Below, one piece after another: positions 7,092-8,548 of a DNA stretch of 8,548 bases. This stretch comes from JBLHLB01 sp047618505 (GTDB lineage: Bacteria; Planctomycetota; UBA1135; GCA-002686595): positions 1 through 8,548 of the forward strand of contig JBLHLB010000167.1 of the NCBI GenBank assembly GCA_047618505.1, given 5' to 3'. A program made the translations under genes and the position numbers. Below the pieces are notes generated by a model. The model was not told the origin of the DNA. It worked only from the letters and a program-made list of their open reading frames with translations, and did no database searches. The first letter of the stretch is position 1; each line of letters starts with the position of its first letter.

Positions 7092-7122
7092 CCGGCGAAG
7101 TGCGCCGAGCAGCAGGTCTTGC
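7078..7122 (+). terminator. long hairpin overlapping the stop codon of the broken paralog
   Basis: GCAAGACCTGCT (7078-7089) and AGCAGGTCTTGC (7111-7122) form a perfect 12-bp stem. Inside it CGGCG (7093-7097) and CGCCG (7103-7107) add a 5-bp stem with loop AAGTG, after a 3-nt internal loop on each side. The left arm contains the codons for the last Lys-Thr-Cys and the first base of the stop. Only TTG follows, so it is a poor match to a classic U-tract terminator. Placement between convergent genes still favours transcript termination. Confidence 0.6.
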
Positions 7123-7254
7123 TTGTATCCCCCGCTTCAGCACTTGAACTGGAGCGCTGCGAACCGAATTCAGGGGAGGAGGCAGCGACTGAATTCTGCT
7201 GCCCCTGGGCCCGCAACCCGGGAGTGAGTGCCCGTGAATAAGCGGTCGGGAGAA
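7123..7254. other. convergent spacer with overlapping inverted repeats
   Basis: No gene is supported. GAATTCAG (7166-7173) and CTGAATTC (7189-7196) form a perfect 8-bp inverted repeat with a 15-base centre. A competing stem pairs GGCAGC (7181-7186) with GCTGCC (7198-7203), extendable by the flanking CAGG/CCTG. The region sits between the 3' ends of the plus-strand radical SAM pair and the minus-strand ssb, so a bidirectional terminator is the simplest reading. There is no T-run on either strand. Confidence 0.4.
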
Positions 7255-7806
<552 letters not shown>

Positions 7807-8032
7807 TAGATTGTGTTGTTGTCGTCGAGTTGATCTCGGTGGTGAATTGCTGACCGGAGTCGGTCTATCGGAGCATGCCAACCGGCGCATTTCGACCCCC
7901 TCAATCGAAGGAGCTTGGACCACCGGCAGCAGCGCCCCGAATTGGAAGGGGCACAAAACGCAGTCTAGCGATCCAGGCCCTGGGAACCTAGCCTATGGCT
8001 ACTCGCCTCCCCCCTTCGATCCAGGACAACCC
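7807..8032. promoter_or_regulatory. divergent intergenic region between ssb and the PilZ gene
   Basis: This 226-base region should carry outward promoters for ssb and the PilZ gene. CCAGGCCCTGG (7973-7983) is an odd palindrome, and CGATCCAGG occurs at 7969-7977 and 8017-8025. AGGA at 8023-8026, six bases before the ATG at 8033, is the only clear Shine-Dalgarno in the window. No confident -35/-10 pair was found on either strand. Confidence 0.35.
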
Positions 8033-8425
8033 ATGAGTGCCCCCCGGGACCCCCTTCAGGATAGCCTTCAGACTGACGTCAGCCACGAACGTCGGCGCCA
8101 CCCGCGCGCCACGATCGACTGTCCCGTGACGATCCAATTGGAGGACGGGCCTCATAAGGCACGCTTGCGGGACGTTTCCCGCGCAGGTGTATGCTTCTTC
8201 CTGGAGCAGCGTGTCCCTGAAATGACGATTCTGCAGATGGACCTGAGCCTGCCCGTGGAAGGCGATCAGAACCTGCAAATCGAGGGCTCCGGCGTAGTCG
8301 TCCGCTGCCAAAAGATCGGCCCCCATGTGGAGCACTTCGAAGTGGCGGTATTCCTAAACGACATGACCGAATCCAACCGCGAAGCCCTCGAAGGCTACGT
8401 CAACGCACACAATCCCGAGTACTAG
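8033..8425 (+). CDS. small stand-alone PilZ-domain protein, probable c-di-GMP receptor
   Basis: A 130-aa soluble protein made almost entirely of one PilZ domain, the common receptor for the second messenger cyclic di-GMP, which controls motility, adhesion and exopolysaccharide output. The binding signature is complete: RxxxR at Arg21-Arg25 (RRHPR) and DxSxxG at Asp47-Gly52 (DVSRAG), followed by alternating hydrophobic strands (LQMDLSLPV, GSGVVVRC, VEHFEVAVFL) as expected for the beta barrel, then a short C-terminal helix. There are no membrane segments and no second domain, so it must act through an unknown partner. The start is ATG 8033, backed by AGGA six bases upstream; the frame extends up to 7811 but the added residues look non-coding. 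The stop is TAG. It is transcribed away from ssb, with no clear functional link to it. A degenerate PilZ that no longer binds the messenger is unlikely given the intact motifs. Confidence 0.88.
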   Translation: MSAPRDPLQDSLQTDVSHERRRHPRATIDCPVTIQLEDGPHKARLRDVSRAGVCFFLEQRVPEMTILQMDLSLPVEGDQNLQIEGSGVVVRCQKIGPHVEHFEVAVFLNDMTESNREALEGYVNAHNPEY

Positions 8426-8548
8426 AGCCGCTTGGTTCGATCGGCAAGGTGGGCCAGCATCTGGGCCAGCATCTGGGCCTAGGCTAGGGCGTCCAGCGAA
8501 GCTGCGCGCAGCTGACATGCCCTGTGGAGGCGTCAGGGTCGAGGCTGA
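8426..8548. repeat. non-coding end of window with 12-mer tandem repeat and palindromes
   Basis: GGGCCAGCATCT is repeated in tandem at 8451-8462 and 8463-8474, with a partial third unit (GGGCC) to 8479. Each copy contains the short hairpin CCAG-CAT-CTGG. GCCTAGGC (8477-8484) and the 14-base perfect palindrome AGCTGCGCGCAGCT (8500-8513) follow. No coding frame is supported. The cluster may end pilZ transcription, but no T-run is present. Confidence 0.6.

Noticed and set aside
7089..7240. Read-through extension of the second radical SAM frame past TGA for about 48 codons
   Set aside because: The intact paralog also stops at the same residue, and the extension overlaps a strong hairpin and has no similarity to SPASM tails that I can recognise.
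7807..7956. N-terminal extension of SSB by 50 residues
   Set aside because: SSB proteins start at the MASYNKV-like residues; the upstream translation has no similarity to the family and occupies the divergent promoter region.
7811..8032. 74-residue N-terminal extension of the PilZ protein
   Set aside because: A good AGGA site and ATG at 8033 mark the start; the extension has no domain and looks like intergenic DNA.
8434..8442. GGTTCGATC as the T-loop of a tRNA
   Set aside because: The upstream bases are the PilZ coding end and no acceptor, D-arm or anticodon stem can be built around it.

Overview
The window reads as chromosomal DNA from a high-GC (about 60% by eye), Gram-negative, respiring environmental bacterium. 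The pointers are an ETF:quinone oxidoreductase, a YcbL/GloC-type glyoxalase II, a fused molybdopterin synthase and a PilZ domain. Most starts have little or no Shine-Dalgarno sequence; only the PilZ gene has a clear one. The phylum cannot be fixed from this alone. A planctomycete-like or other deep-branching lineage is possible, but that is a guess.

Left half (35-4860, all minus strand). Read in the direction of transcription, the order is a MoaD-MoaE fusion (molybdopterin synthase), gloC (12 bp later), ETF:quinone oxidoreductase (79 bp later) and pepA, the M17 leucyl aminopeptidase (103 bp later). The first two probably share a transcript. The other two are co-directional, but the gaps are large enough for their own promoters. 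These are housekeeping functions (cofactor synthesis, detoxification, electron transfer from acyl-CoA and amino-acid oxidation, peptide turnover) with no obvious shared pathway.

Centre (5033-7122, plus strand). An intact 324-aa radical SAM protein with a C-terminal SPASM/twitch-like cysteine set is followed by a tandem paralog. The paralog aligns to it without gaps from residue 29 to the last residue, but it carries an in-frame TGA (6275-6277) and a one-base insertion (G near 6401). It is therefore a broken copy whose last 229 codons are still open. A 10-bp dyad lies just upstream of the intact gene. A 12-bp-stem hairpin overlaps the stop codon of the broken one. This pair is the least ordinary part of the window, and its substrate is unknown.

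Right end (7255-8548). A single-stranded DNA-binding protein (minus strand) has a very glycine-rich tail encoded by a CCG/GGC trinucleotide tract and ends in a DDTPF tip. It is divergent from a small stand-alone PilZ protein (plus strand) with an intact c-di-GMP-binding signature. The last 120 bases hold a short tandem repeat and palindromes but no gene.

No tRNA, rRNA, CRISPR array, transposase or attachment site was recognised. I see no convincing new multi-gene system. The strongest leads are the decayed radical SAM duplicate and the internal double Gly-Gly of the MoaD-MoaE fusion.
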